From NCBI RefSeq assembly GCF_003732425.1, contig NZ_MOBX01000016.1, forward strand, positions 124,001 to 188,000: 64,000 nucleotides of DNA. Reading direction: 5' to 3'. A program made the translations under genes and the position numbers. This DNA is from Pseudomonas fluorescens. GTDB lineage: Bacteria > Pseudomonadota > Gammaproteobacteria > Pseudomonadales > Pseudomonadaceae. Position 1 is the first letter of the stretch, and every line of letters starts with the position of its first letter. Shown here one piece after another: positions 17,523 through 25,596 of this stretch. The notes beneath the pieces were generated by a model. The model was not told the origin of the DNA. It did no database searches and was given only the letters and a program-made list of their open reading frames with translations.

Positions 17523-17538
17523 TGGGATTTGCGGTGTG

Positions 17539-18309
17539 TCAGCGGACGACGCCCTCTTCGATCAGCAGCTTGAGGATCGCTTCAGCACCGGCCTGCGCAG
17601 TAACGCCCTTTAGCACTTGCCCCCCGCCTCCACTGGCCTTGGCCGTCGCGGCTTTCATCCGGTCCGCCCCGCTTTTGGCCTTGATCACCTTCAAGCGTTT
17701 CGGCCGTGGCTTGGCCGGCTGCAAAGTGGCAACCGCGAGCAACTCATCGTCCACCACTTCGATGTCTTCAGCCTGCAACACTCCGCGTCGCGCCGGTCCA
17801 TAGGCGCTCTGCCGAGGTTTTGGCGCAGCGTTATCCACAGTCGCCAGAAACGGCAGTTTCACTTTCAACCGGCGCCGCTGCCCACGCGGCAACGCTTGCA
17901 GCACTAGCGCCGAACCGTCATTGATCGACTCGACCTGCGCCAGGCCCACCACCAATGGCCAGCCCAGACCTTCCGCCAGCAGGAACGGCAACATCCCCGA
18001 ACCCTCCCCGGTTTCCGCCTGACTGCCGGTCAGCACCACTTGCGCACCGGCATCGCGCAGATACGCGGTCAGCGCAGGCAGCGCATCGGCACCCGCGGGT
18101 TGTTCCAGCACGTGCAACTGCTCCAGGCCCATGCCCAAATAGGCGCGCAACGCCGGTTCCGCGACATCACCCGCATGCAGCACTTGCAGGTTATCCCCAG
18201 CCAGTTGCAGGCCTAGCTCCACGGCACGAGCATCCTGATCGGCGCGACGTGGCCGACCAGATGTCGGATGGGCGCCGATGGATACCAAGCTAATTACATT
18301 CGTCGTCAT
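17539..18309 (-). CDS. etfB: Electron transfer flavoprotein beta subunit (dimethylglycine pathway)
   Basis: Small ETF subunit that binds AMP and, with EtfA, should take electrons from dimethylglycine dehydrogenase. The product is 256 residues from MTTNVISLVSIGAHP; an ATG two codons upstream (18315) is also possible, but AAGGA spacing favours 18309. LTGSQAETGEGSGMLPFLLAEGLGWPLV (about 95-122) is the typical ETF beta segment. The C-terminus is Lys/Ala-rich and low in complexity. It follows etfA almost directly and is last in the dipeptidase-DUF5943-dgcA-dgcB-etfA-etfB series. A perfect DnaA box lies within the coding sequence at 17831-17839. Confidence 0.88.
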   Translation of the reverse strand: MTTNVISLVSIGAHPTSGRPRRADQDARAVELGLQLAGDNLQVLHAGDVAEPALRAYLGMGLEQLHVLEQPAGADALPALTAYLRDAGAQVVLTGSQAETGEGSGMLPFLLAEGLGWPLVVGLAQVESINDGSALVLQALPRGQRRRLKVKLPFLATVDNAAPKPRQSAYGPARRGVLQAEDIEVVDDELLAVATLQPAKPRPKRLKVIKAKSGADRMKAATAKASGGGGQVLKGVTAQAGAEAILKLLIEEGVVR

Positions 18310-18319
18310 GGTCATGTCC

Positions 18320-19540
18320 TTAAGCCGCATCGCGCTTGGCGTCGTTGCGGTAAGCCTCAACCGCCGCGATCAAGGCCTGAAGAATCTCCGCGCTCTCGCC
18401 AATCACCGACAGGTCGGCGCGTTTGATCATGTCGCAACCCGGGTCGAGGTTGATTGCCACGACCTTGTCGCAAGCGCCAATACCTTGCAGATGCTGGATC
18501 GCCCCGGAGATCCCCACAGCGACATACACCCGCGCGGTGACCCAGGTGCCGGACGCGCCGACCTGGCGATCACGGGCCATGAAGCCATCGTCCACCGCCA
18601 CCCGCGACGCGCCTTCGGTAGCGCCGAGCGCAGCGGCGGTTTCGTGGAACAGCGCCCAGTCCTTGACGCCGTTGCCACCGGAGAAAATGAATTCGGCTTC
18701 GGCCATCGGAATCGCCGCCGGATCCACGGCCACGGCGCCGAGATCTTCGATCCGCGACAGGCTGCGCGCCACGGTTGTGGATAACTCCACCGGCAGTGCT
18801 TCGTGACGGGTTTCGCTGACCGGTTCGGCGCATTCGGCCGCTGCCAGAATCAAGCGTGCGAGTGGACGGGCGAGGTCTTGCAGCCCGGCACCGGCGCGGC
18901 CGATGCACTCCTGATCCTTGACCTGCCAGACCCGCGTTGCCGGGCGTTCGCCCAATGCAGCGGTAAAACGGCGGCCGAGTTCGCCGCCACCGCTGCGGCT
19001 GTCCGGCAGTAGCCAGTGACGTGGGTTGAACTGGTTATCCACAGCGCGCAAACCTTGTACGCGTTGCTCCGGTGCATAACCGCTGAAAGCTTCACCTTCG
19101 AGCACCAACAAACGATCCACACCTGCGGTGGCGAAGGCGCTTTCCTTGTGCTCGCCAAAGACCACCGCCAACACCGCGCCGTCCTCGCCGGCAAGCTGAT
19201 GGGCGAGGCCGAGCAAGTCGCGATCATGGCTGCTCAGGCGGCCGCCGACCATGTCCGGCACCACGCTGATATAGAACGCCGGGGCCGGCACCTGATGCAG
19301 CGGCAGTTGCACTTCAACCGTAGCCGAACGCTTGACCGCCCCGCCCTGTTGCGCGCCGCTGCGGTCGATCCGTTTGATGCCGTTGGGGCCGATAAAACCG
19401 ATGCCGTGGAGGTTCTTGCGGATGATGCCGTTGGGTCCCATCCAGCTGTGTTGCGCCGGTTGCATCGCCGCATGCAGCGGATGCAGACGGTTACGCGCAA
19501 TCCATTCGGCGCGCGGGTCGCGGCGGATAATGTCGCTCAT
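18320..19540 (-). CDS. etfA: Electron transfer flavoprotein alpha subunit (dimethylglycine pathway)
   Basis: FAD-binding ETF subunit, 406 residues, longer than the usual ~310. The N-terminal 75 residues form a basic extension with two GPNGI-type repeats (WMGPNGIIRKN and FIGPNGIKRID). The FAD domain at the C-terminus has GASGTWVTARVYVAVGISGAIQHLQGI and AINLDPGCDMIKRADLSVIGE, which are diagnostic. Its ATG overlaps the dgcB stop (TGATG), so the two are translationally coupled. It serves DgcAB rather than fatty-acid oxidation, judging from the operon. Two perfect DnaA boxes lie in this gene (18776-18784 and 19035-19043), continuing the cluster downstream. Confidence 0.9.
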   Translation of the reverse strand: MSDIIRRDPRAEWIARNRLHPLHAAMQPAQHSWMGPNGIIRKNLHGIGFIGPNGIKRIDRSGAQQGGAVKRSATVEVQLPLHQVPAPAFYISVVPDMVGGRLSSHDRDLLGLAHQLAGEDGAVLAVVFGEHKESAFATAGVDRLLVLEGEAFSGYAPEQRVQGLRAVDNQFNPRHWLLPDSRSGGGELGRRFTAALGERPATRVWQVKDQECIGRAGAGLQDLARPLARLILAAAECAEPVSETRHEALPVELSTTVARSLSRIEDLGAVAVDPAAIPMAEAEFIFSGGNGVKDWALFHETAAALGATEGASRVAVDDGFMARDRQVGASGTWVTARVYVAVGISGAIQHLQGIGACDKVVAINLDPGCDMIKRADLSVIGESAEILQALIAAVEAYRNDAKRDAA

Positions 19541-21489
19541 CAGTGGGCCTCCGCAGGTTCACGTTTGGCCGGGGTGGCGGGCTTGTTCGGCGCGGCGTCT
19601 TCGAGCAGCGCGTCGGCCACCAATTCGGCAATGTCCTTGATCAGCGGACGCGGTTCGACCACGCCTTCGAGCATCGCCGTGCATTGTGGACAACCCACGG
19701 CCACCAGTTCGGCGCCGGTCTCGCGGATGTCTTCCATACGCATGTCGGGGATCCGCTGCTTGCCCGGAATGTCGGTGATCGGCGCGCCGCCACCGCCGCC
19801 GCAGCAGCGCGAGCGGAAGCCGGAACGTTGCATCTCTTTGACTTCGATGCCGAGGGCGCGCAGCACTTCACGCGGCGCTTCGTACTCGCCGTTGTAGCGG
19901 CCGAGATAGCAAGGGTCGTGATAGGTCACGCTGTTGCCTTTGTGCTGACCCAGATTGAGCGCGCCAGCCTGGATGATTTCCGCCATGTAGGTGCTGTGGT
20001 GCTGCACCAGGTAATTGCCGTCGAACGCGCCGTACTCGTTTTTCAGTACATGGAAGCTGTGCGGATCGCAGGTGACGATGCGGTTGAAGCTGTATTTGGC
20101 CAGGGTCTGGATATTGCGTTTGGCAAGCAACTGGAAGGTTGCTTCATCGCCCAGACGACGGGCCACGTCACCGCTGTCGCGCTCTTCAAGGCCGAGTACG
20201 GCGAAGTCGATTTTTGCCGCTTTCAGCACTTTCACGAACGCGCGCAAGGTGCGCTGGTTGCGCATGTCGAAGGCACCGTCGCCGACCCAGAACAACACGT
20301 CGGTGGATTTCTTCTCGCTGAGCAGATTGAGGTTCAGGTCCGCCGCCCAGTTCATCCGCCCGCCCGGGGCGAAACCGCCCGGGTTGTCGGTGGCAATCAG
20401 GTTTTCCAGGACTTCGGCGCCCTTGTTCGGGGTTGCGCCTTTTTCCAGGGTCAGGTGACGGCGCATGTCGACGATGGCGTCGACGTGCTCAATCATCATC
20501 GGGCACTCCTCGACGCAGGCGCGGCAGGTGGTGCACGACCACAGGGTTTCGGCATCGACCAGACCGTTGACGATCGGTTGATGTGGATTACCGCTGTGTT
20601 CGCCCACAGGCTTGCCCGGATACGGGCTGCCGGCGAATTTGGCATCGGTGCCACCGGCGAGGCCGACGACCATGTCCTGAATCAGCTTTTTCGGGTTCAG
20701 CGGCTGGCCGGCAGCGAAGGCCGGGCACGCCGCTTCGCACTTGCCGCACTGCACGCAAGCGTCGAAACCGAGCAACTGGTTCCAGGTGAAATCCTTGGGT
20801 TTTTCCACGCCCAGCGGTGCGGTCGGGTCGTTGAGGTCCAGCGGCTTCAAACCGGTGGAACGGCCGCCACCAAAGCGCTCGGCGCGACGGTGCCACGCCA
20901 GATGCAGGGCACCGGCGAAGGCGTGCTTCATCGGCCCGCCCCAGGTCATGCCGAAGAACAATTCCGACACGCCCCACAGCACGCCGACTCCCAAGATGGC
21001 CGCGAGCAGCCAGCCACCAAAGTTCTCCGGAAGAATCCCGGCCACTGGCAACGTCAGCAGAAAGAACGACGCCGAGAACGCCAGCAGGCTTTTCGGCAGA
21101 CGCATCCACGGGCCTTTCGACAACCGTGCCGGCGGGTTGCGCCGACGCAGGTAAACGAAGATCGCGCCGACGAACATCACCGCCGTCATCAGCAGCAAGG
21201 CGTAACCAAGGATGCGGTTATGCAGGCCGAAACCGTGCACCAGAATCGCCAGCACGATCGACGCCACCGCGCCGCCCGCCGTGGCCACGTGGGTGTTGGC
21301 GATGTATTTGTCCCGCGCCACGACATGGTGCAAGTCGACCATGTAACGCTTGGGCATGGCGAACAGGCCGCCGATCAGATCGACCTTCGAGGCCCGGCCC
21401 CGACGCCACATCGCCACCCGCCGCAATGCGCCGAGGACACCAAGGCCCAGGGCTGCGAACAACAGGATTGGAAGAAGGGTGTTCAACAT
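19540..21489 (-). CDS. dgcB: Dimethylglycine catabolism Fe-S membrane protein
   Basis: Membrane iron-sulfur protein of 649 residues required with DgcA for dimethylglycine demethylation; probably the electron-transfer partner. The first 180 residues hold about five hydrophobic segments. Two ferredoxin-type motifs follow (ACVQCGKCEAACP near 244-256 and CTTCRACVEECP near 310). Two CCG-type domains lie in the C-terminal half (DPCYLGRYNGEYEAPREVL and SRCCGGGGGAP). ATG 21489 was chosen (MLNTLLPILLF); 18 upstream codons are open but unlike coding sequence. It overlaps etfA by one base. A REP doublet separates it from dgcA. Confidence 0.92.
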   Translation of the reverse strand: MLNTLLPILLFAALGLGVLGALRRVAMWRRGRASKVDLIGGLFAMPKRYMVDLHHVVARDKYIANTHVATAGGAVASIVLAILVHGFGLHNRILGYALLLMTAVMFVGAIFVYLRRRNPPARLSKGPWMRLPKSLLAFSASFFLLTLPVAGILPENFGGWLLAAILGVGVLWGVSELFFGMTWGGPMKHAFAGALHLAWHRRAERFGGGRSTGLKPLDLNDPTAPLGVEKPKDFTWNQLLGFDACVQCGKCEAACPAFAAGQPLNPKKLIQDMVVGLAGGTDAKFAGSPYPGKPVGEHSGNPHQPIVNGLVDAETLWSCTTCRACVEECPMMIEHVDAIVDMRRHLTLEKGATPNKGAEVLENLIATDNPGGFAPGGRMNWAADLNLNLLSEKKSTDVLFWVGDGAFDMRNQRTLRAFVKVLKAAKIDFAVLGLEERDSGDVARRLGDEATFQLLAKRNIQTLAKYSFNRIVTCDPHSFHVLKNEYGAFDGNYLVQHHSTYMAEIIQAGALNLGQHKGNSVTYHDPCYLGRYNGEYEAPREVLRALGIEVKEMQRSGFRSRCCGGGGGAPITDIPGKQRIPDMRMEDIRETGAELVAVGCPQCTAMLEGVVEPRPLIKDIAELVADALLEDAAPNKPATPAKREPAEAH

Positions 21490-21548
21490 GGTGAAGCTCC
21501 CAAAGACCTCGGGGTCATTTGTGCGCTGGCAAGAGCAACGCACCTACT

Positions 21549-21680
21549 TGTGGCGAGGGAGCTTGCTCCCGCTGGAGTGCGCAGCGCTCCCAATACAGTC
21601 GCCGGTGTATGCCTGATACACCGCGACTACAGGTTTTGGGGCCGCTTCGCAGCCCAGCGGGAGCAAGCTCCCTCGCCACA
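21549..21680. repeat. REP doublet, family A
   Basis: Inverted TGTGGCGAGGGAGCTTGCTC pair filling most of the 210-base gap between dgcA and dgcB, which are otherwise in one operon. It may set the relative amounts of the two messages (inference). Confidence 0.9.
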
Positions 21681-21699
21681 GGTGATGGTGGTGATGCCG

Positions 21700-23760
21700 T
21701 TAGAAATCCTTGCAGAGCCGCAGGGCATCGTAGATCGCGGCGTGGGTGTTGCGCTGCGCCACGCAGTCGCCGATGCGGAACAGCAAGTAGCCGTCGCCCG
21801 CTTCGCTCAGCGAAGGTTGTGGCTGGATCGCGAACAACGCTTCGACGTCGATCTGGCCCTTGTTGCGCGAACCCTCTTTGAGCGCGTAGTAGATTTCCTC
21901 ATCCGGACGCACACCGTTTTCCACCACCACCTGATCGACCACCCGCTCCTCTTTGGCGCCGGTGTACTCGTTCTCCAGCACCGCGACCAGTTTGTCGCCT
22001 TCGCGGTAGACCTTCTCCAGCATCATGTCGCCGGTCATGATCACTTCTTTCGGGTACATGCTGCGGTAGTAGGTCGGGAACGACGTACCGCCGATGGCCA
22101 CGCCCGGTTTGATGTCGTCGGTGACGATCTCGACCTGGCTGCCTTTGTCGGCGAGGAAGTCGGCGACCGACATCCCGGTGAATTCGCAAATGGTGTCGTA
22201 GACCAGCACGTTCTTGCCCGGCGCGACCTTGCCGTCGAGCACGTCCCAACTGCTGACCACCAAGCCTTCGGCGGCGCCCCAGTGTTCGTTCTGCTCCAGG
22301 TACGGATGCCCGCCGACCGCCAGCACCACAACATCCGGACGCAAGTCCATGATGGTGTCGGCATCGGCCGCCGTGCCCAGGCGCAAATCGACTTTCAGTC
22401 GCGCCAGTTCCAGCTGGAACCAGCGGGTGATGCCAGCGATCTGGTCACGCTGCGGCGCTTTCGATGCGGTCGTGATCTGCCCGCCGATGAATTCTTTCTT
22501 CTCGAACAGGGTCACGTCGTGGCCACGCTCGGCGGCAACGCGTGCCGCTTCCATCCCGGCAGGGCCGGCACCGACCACCACGACTTTGCGTTTTGGCCCG
22601 GTGGATTTCTCGATGATGTGCGGCACGCCCATGTATTCACGGGACGTCGCGGCGTTCTGGATGCACAACACATCGAGACCTTGATACTGGCGGTCGATGC
22701 AATAGTTGGCGCCGACACACTGTTTGATCTGGTCGATCTGGCCCATCTTGATCTTGGCAATCAGGTGCGGGTCGGCGATGTGCGCGCGGGTCATGCCGAC
22801 CATGTCGACGTAACCGCCTTCAAGGATGCGCGTAGCCTGGTTCGGGTCCTTGATGTTCTGTGCGTGCAGCACCGGCACCTTCACCACTTCCTTGATCCCG
22901 GCGGCCAGATGCAGGAACGGCTCCGGTGGATAACTCATGTTCGGAATCACGTTGGCCAGGGTGTTGTGTGTGTCACAACCCGAGCCCACAACACCGATGA
23001 AATCGAGCATGCCGGTGTCGTCGTAATACTTGGCGATCTGCTTCATGTCTTCGTGGGACAAGCCGTCCGGGTGGAACTCGTCACCGCAGATGCGCATGCC
23101 CACGCAGAAATCATCACCGACCTCGGCGCGCACAGCTTTCAAGACTTCCAGACCGAACTTCATCCGGCCTTCGAAGGTGCCACCCCATTCGTCGGTACGC
23201 TTGTTGACGCGCGGGCTCCAGAACTGGTCGATCATGTGCTGGTGCACGGCGGACAATTCGACGCCATCCAGACCACCGGCCTTGGCCCGGCGCGCAGCCT
23301 GGGCGTAGTTGCCGATCACCCGCCAGATTTCTTCCGGCTCGATGGTTTTGCAGGTCGCACGGTGTACCGGTTCACGGATGCCCGACGGTGACATCAGAGT
23401 CGGCCAGTGGAAACCGTCCCAACGTGAGCGCCGGCCCATGTGGGTAATCTGAATCATGATCTTGGCGCCGTGCTTGTGCATGGCGTCGGCGAGATTCTGG
23501 AAGTGCGGGATGATCCGGTCGGTGGACAGGTTGACCGAGCTCCACCACTGCTGCGGGCTGTCGATGGCGACCACGGAGGAGCCGCCACAGATCGCCAGGC
23601 CGATGCCGCCCTTGGCTTTCTCTTCGTAATATTTGACGTAGCGCTCGGTGGTCATGCCACCGTCAGTCGCGTAGACCTCGGCGTGCGCGGTGCTGAGCAC
23701 GCGGTTGCGGATGGTCAGTTTGCCGATCTGAATCGGCTGGAACATTGCTTCGAAAGCCAT
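21700..23760 (-). CDS. dgcA: Dimethylglycine catabolism flavoenzyme (TMADH-like)
   Basis: 686-residue flavoprotein of the trimethylamine dehydrogenase / old yellow enzyme type; it acts in demethylation of dimethylglycine to sarcosine. The FMN barrel spans 1-380 (ITHMGRRSRWDG, VELSAVHQHMIDQFWSPRVNKRTDEWGG). It is followed by an FAD/NAD-type domain starting KVVVVGAGPAGMEAARVAAERG (about 397). The cluster-binding segment reads C348-x2-A351-x2-C354-x11-C366, so the second of the four cysteines used by TMADH is Ala (GCC codon). ATG 23760 follows the DUF5943 gene by 15 bases. The function follows from similarity and operon context. Confidence 0.93.
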   Translation of the reverse strand: MAFEAMFQPIQIGKLTIRNRVLSTAHAEVYATDGGMTTERYVKYYEEKAKGGIGLAICGGSSVVAIDSPQQWWSSVNLSTDRIIPHFQNLADAMHKHGAKIMIQITHMGRRSRWDGFHWPTLMSPSGIREPVHRATCKTIEPEEIWRVIGNYAQAARRAKAGGLDGVELSAVHQHMIDQFWSPRVNKRTDEWGGTFEGRMKFGLEVLKAVRAEVGDDFCVGMRICGDEFHPDGLSHEDMKQIAKYYDDTGMLDFIGVVGSGCDTHNTLANVIPNMSYPPEPFLHLAAGIKEVVKVPVLHAQNIKDPNQATRILEGGYVDMVGMTRAHIADPHLIAKIKMGQIDQIKQCVGANYCIDRQYQGLDVLCIQNAATSREYMGVPHIIEKSTGPKRKVVVVGAGPAGMEAARVAAERGHDVTLFEKKEFIGGQITTASKAPQRDQIAGITRWFQLELARLKVDLRLGTAADADTIMDLRPDVVVLAVGGHPYLEQNEHWGAAEGLVVSSWDVLDGKVAPGKNVLVYDTICEFTGMSVADFLADKGSQVEIVTDDIKPGVAIGGTSFPTYYRSMYPKEVIMTGDMMLEKVYREGDKLVAVLENEYTGAKEERVVDQVVVENGVRPDEEIYYALKEGSRNKGQIDVEALFAIQPQPSLSEAGDGYLLFRIGDCVAQRNTHAAIYDALRLCKDF

Positions 23761-23775
23761 GGCGGGTTCCTCGAC

Positions 23776-24306
23776 TTACAACGGCTTGACGGTGAACAGG
23801 CCGTCGTCGTGGCCTTCTTCGGAGCCACCGTAGACTTGCTCGGCGACGGTGCGAATCTTGCTGCCGCGCGCCTCAAGAATCTGATCCATGGCCCCGGCAA
23901 ACCAACCGGTGAACATGTAATCGACCTTGCGCCCGACCTTGCCGTAGACGTAGACGAATGCGGAGTGTTCGAGCTTGACGCTGGCAGTGCCTTTGTCGAG
24001 GTCGATATCCTGGATCTTGAACAGGCCCCAGCCGCGTTGCGACAGGCGCTTCATGTAGTGCTCGAATACCGCGACGCCTTCCAGGCCGTGGCATTCAGCT
24101 TCTTTTTCGCACCAGTGCCAGGCGGACTTGTAGCCGGCCTTGTAGAGGATTTCGGCATAGGCTTCAGCGCCCAAAACCTCTTCGATGCCCATGTGGTTGT
24201 TGACGAAGAAGTGCCGTGGTACGTAGAGCATTGGCAGGGCGTCGGAGGTCCAGACACCGGTCTCGCTGTCGACTTCGATTGGCAATTGCGGGGCGATCTT
24301 GGCCAT
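23776..24306 (-). CDS. DUF5943-family protein of the dgc operon
   Basis: Soluble 176-residue protein with no signal peptide. It resembles the DUF5943 family, which is related to 4-vinyl-reductase-type domains. Visible features are LPMLYVPRHFFVNNHMGIEE near the start and AYAEILYKAGYKSAWHWCEKEAECHGLEG in the middle (His and Cys in the WHWCEKE stretch). The end has FTGWFAGAMDQILEARG, typical of the fold. It lies between the dipeptidase-like gene and dgcA, 15 bases from the latter, so a job in dimethylglycine use is likely. Whether it is an enzyme, chaperone or cofactor carrier is unknown. Confidence 0.8.
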   Translation of the reverse strand: MAKIAPQLPIEVDSETGVWTSDALPMLYVPRHFFVNNHMGIEEVLGAEAYAEILYKAGYKSAWHWCEKEAECHGLEGVAVFEHYMKRLSQRGWGLFKIQDIDLDKGTASVKLEHSAFVYVYGKVGRKVDYMFTGWFAGAMDQILEARGSKIRTVAEQVYGGSEEGHDDGLFTVKPL

Positions 24307-24337
24307 GGAAACTTAACTCCAGAAATTTGGTTTGTTG

Positions 24338-24360
24338 CCCCCGGCGCGGACGGCCGGGGG
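24338..24360 (-). other. GC-rich intercistronic hairpin
   Basis: CCCCCGG (24338-24344) and CCGGGGG (24354-24360) form a seven-pair stem in the 77-base gap between the dipeptidase-like gene and the DUF5943 gene. In the minus direction it is followed by CAACAAACC with no T-run. It is more likely an attenuator or mRNA-stability hairpin than a full terminator. Confidence 0.5.
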
Positions 24361-24383
24361 AAAGGATTCAGAAGTGCGGTGGC

Positions 24384-25361
24384 TTATTCGCCCCAGACGT
24401 CTTTCAGGACGTTGACCCAGTTTTCGCCCATGATCTTGCGCACCACCCGCTCGGAGCGGCCGCGCTTGAGCAGGGTTTCGGTCAGGTTCGGGAACTCGCC
24501 GACGGTGCGGATGCCCAGCGGGTTGATGATCTTGCCGAAGCTGGTCAGACGACGGGCGTAGCCCTTGTCGTGGGTCAGGTATTCGAAGAAGTCCTGACCG
24601 TGCCCCTGGGTGAAGTCGGTGCCGATGCCGATGGCGTCTTCGCCAACGATGTTCATTACGTATTCGATGGCTTCGGCGTAGTCGTCGATGGTCGAATCGA
24701 TGCCCTTGGCGAGGAACGGCGCGAACATGGTCACGCCGACAAAACCGCCATGGTCCGCGATGAACTTGAGTTCCTCATCGGACTTGTTGCGCGGGTGCTC
24801 TTTCAAACCCGACGGCAGGCAGTGGGAATAGCAGACCGGTTTTTTCGATTCGAGGATGACTTCTTCCGAGGTCTTGGAACCGACGTGGGACAGGTCGCAC
24901 ATGACGCCGACGCGGTTCATCTCGGCAACGATCTCGCGCCCGAAACCCGACAGGCCGCCGTCGCGTTCGTAGCAACCGGTGCCAACCAGGTTCTGGGTGT
25001 TGTAGCACATCTGCACGATGCCGACGCCGAGCTGCTTGAACACCTCGACATAGCCGATCTGGTCTTCAAACGCGTGGGCATTCTGGAAGCCGAAGAGGAT
25101 GCCGGTCTTGCCCTGCTCCTTGGCGCGACGAATGTCGGCAGTGGTGCGCACCGGCATTACCAGGTCGCTGTTTTCGCGGATCAACTTCTGGCTGGCGGCA
25201 ATATTGTTCACGGTCGCCTGAAAGCCTTCCCACACCGACACAGTGCAGTTGGCCGCCGTCAGACCGCCCTTGCGCATGTCTTCGAACAGCTCGCGGTTCC
25301 ATTTGGCAATGATCAGACCGTCGATAACGATGCTGTCGGCGTGTAATTCGGCTGGGCTCAT
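24384..25361 (-). CDS. Membrane-dipeptidase-family protein with degenerate metal site
   Basis: 325-residue protein of the renal dipeptidase (peptidase M19) fold, first gene of the dgc operon. Family segments are clear: VCDLSH-like CDLSHVG at 155-161, SHCLPSGLKEHPRNKSDEEL from 179, and IGIGTDFTQGHG near 240. Several metal ligands of the family are not there. The HxD of DGHND is L16-I17-I18 (IDGLIIAKW), the bridging Glu is Gln93 (FGFQNAHAF), and the expected His near 120 is Tyr (CYNTQN). H159 and H180 remain. It is therefore unlikely to be an ordinary dipeptidase. ATG 25361 was chosen; a longer frame to 25493 crosses the promoter repeats. Confidence 0.85.
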   Translation of the reverse strand: MSPAELHADSIVIDGLIIAKWNRELFEDMRKGGLTAANCTVSVWEGFQATVNNIAASQKLIRENSDLVMPVRTTADIRRAKEQGKTGILFGFQNAHAFEDQIGYVEVFKQLGVGIVQMCYNTQNLVGTGCYERDGGLSGFGREIVAEMNRVGVMCDLSHVGSKTSEEVILESKKPVCYSHCLPSGLKEHPRNKSDEELKFIADHGGFVGVTMFAPFLAKGIDSTIDDYAEAIEYVMNIVGEDAIGIGTDFTQGHGQDFFEYLTHDKGYARRLTSFGKIINPLGIRTVGEFPNLTETLLKRGRSERVVRKIMGENWVNVLKDVWGE

Positions 25362-25452
25362 CAGGCGTCCCCTTATTGGCGATTCATGCGCCGAATCGTC
25401 TGCCGGCGCTTTGGGGCCAGCATATGCCTCGGTGCCGGGGCGACCGGGTGCA

Positions 25453-25501
25453 AAAACGACAGGGGAATTGCCGAAAGCGTCAATCCGCGACAAAGGGTCG
25501 C
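25453..25501. promoter_or_regulatory. Candidate regulator sites upstream of the dgc operon
   Basis: AAAACGACA (25453-25461) and AAAGCGTCA (25474-25482) are a 7-of-9 direct repeat 21 bases apart, about 92 bases upstream of the first gene. Next to it, GCGAC (25487-25491) and GTCGC (25497-25501) form an inverted repeat around five bases. Its left part ATCCGCGACA matches ten bases of the gbcAB site. This is consistent with GbdR control, which is inference. Confidence 0.4.
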
Positions 25502-25596
25502 CGGACGCTCCGATCAGCTACCTGTTCAAGCCCGCCAGCTTGAGCCAGAATCTGGCGCATCTTGGGAAACACCACTGGATTAGAGCGGCGACAACA

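Larger units (their letters stand above)
16480..17538. other. Gene-free region holding a DnaA-box repeat array
   Basis: No convincing gene over about 1.06 kb between the GMC-hydrolase gene and etfB. The first 200 bases should hold the promoter of the GMC operon. From 16711 to 17400 it is occupied by the DnaA-box array described separately, followed by a REP doublet (17436-17522). Small open frames here overlap the repeats and show no coding features. Confidence 0.8.

Noticed and set aside
19543..23391. Plus-strand open frame of over 1280 codons opposite dgcB and dgcA
   Set aside because: Same shadow effect; it spans two well-identified minus-strand genes and a REP doublet.
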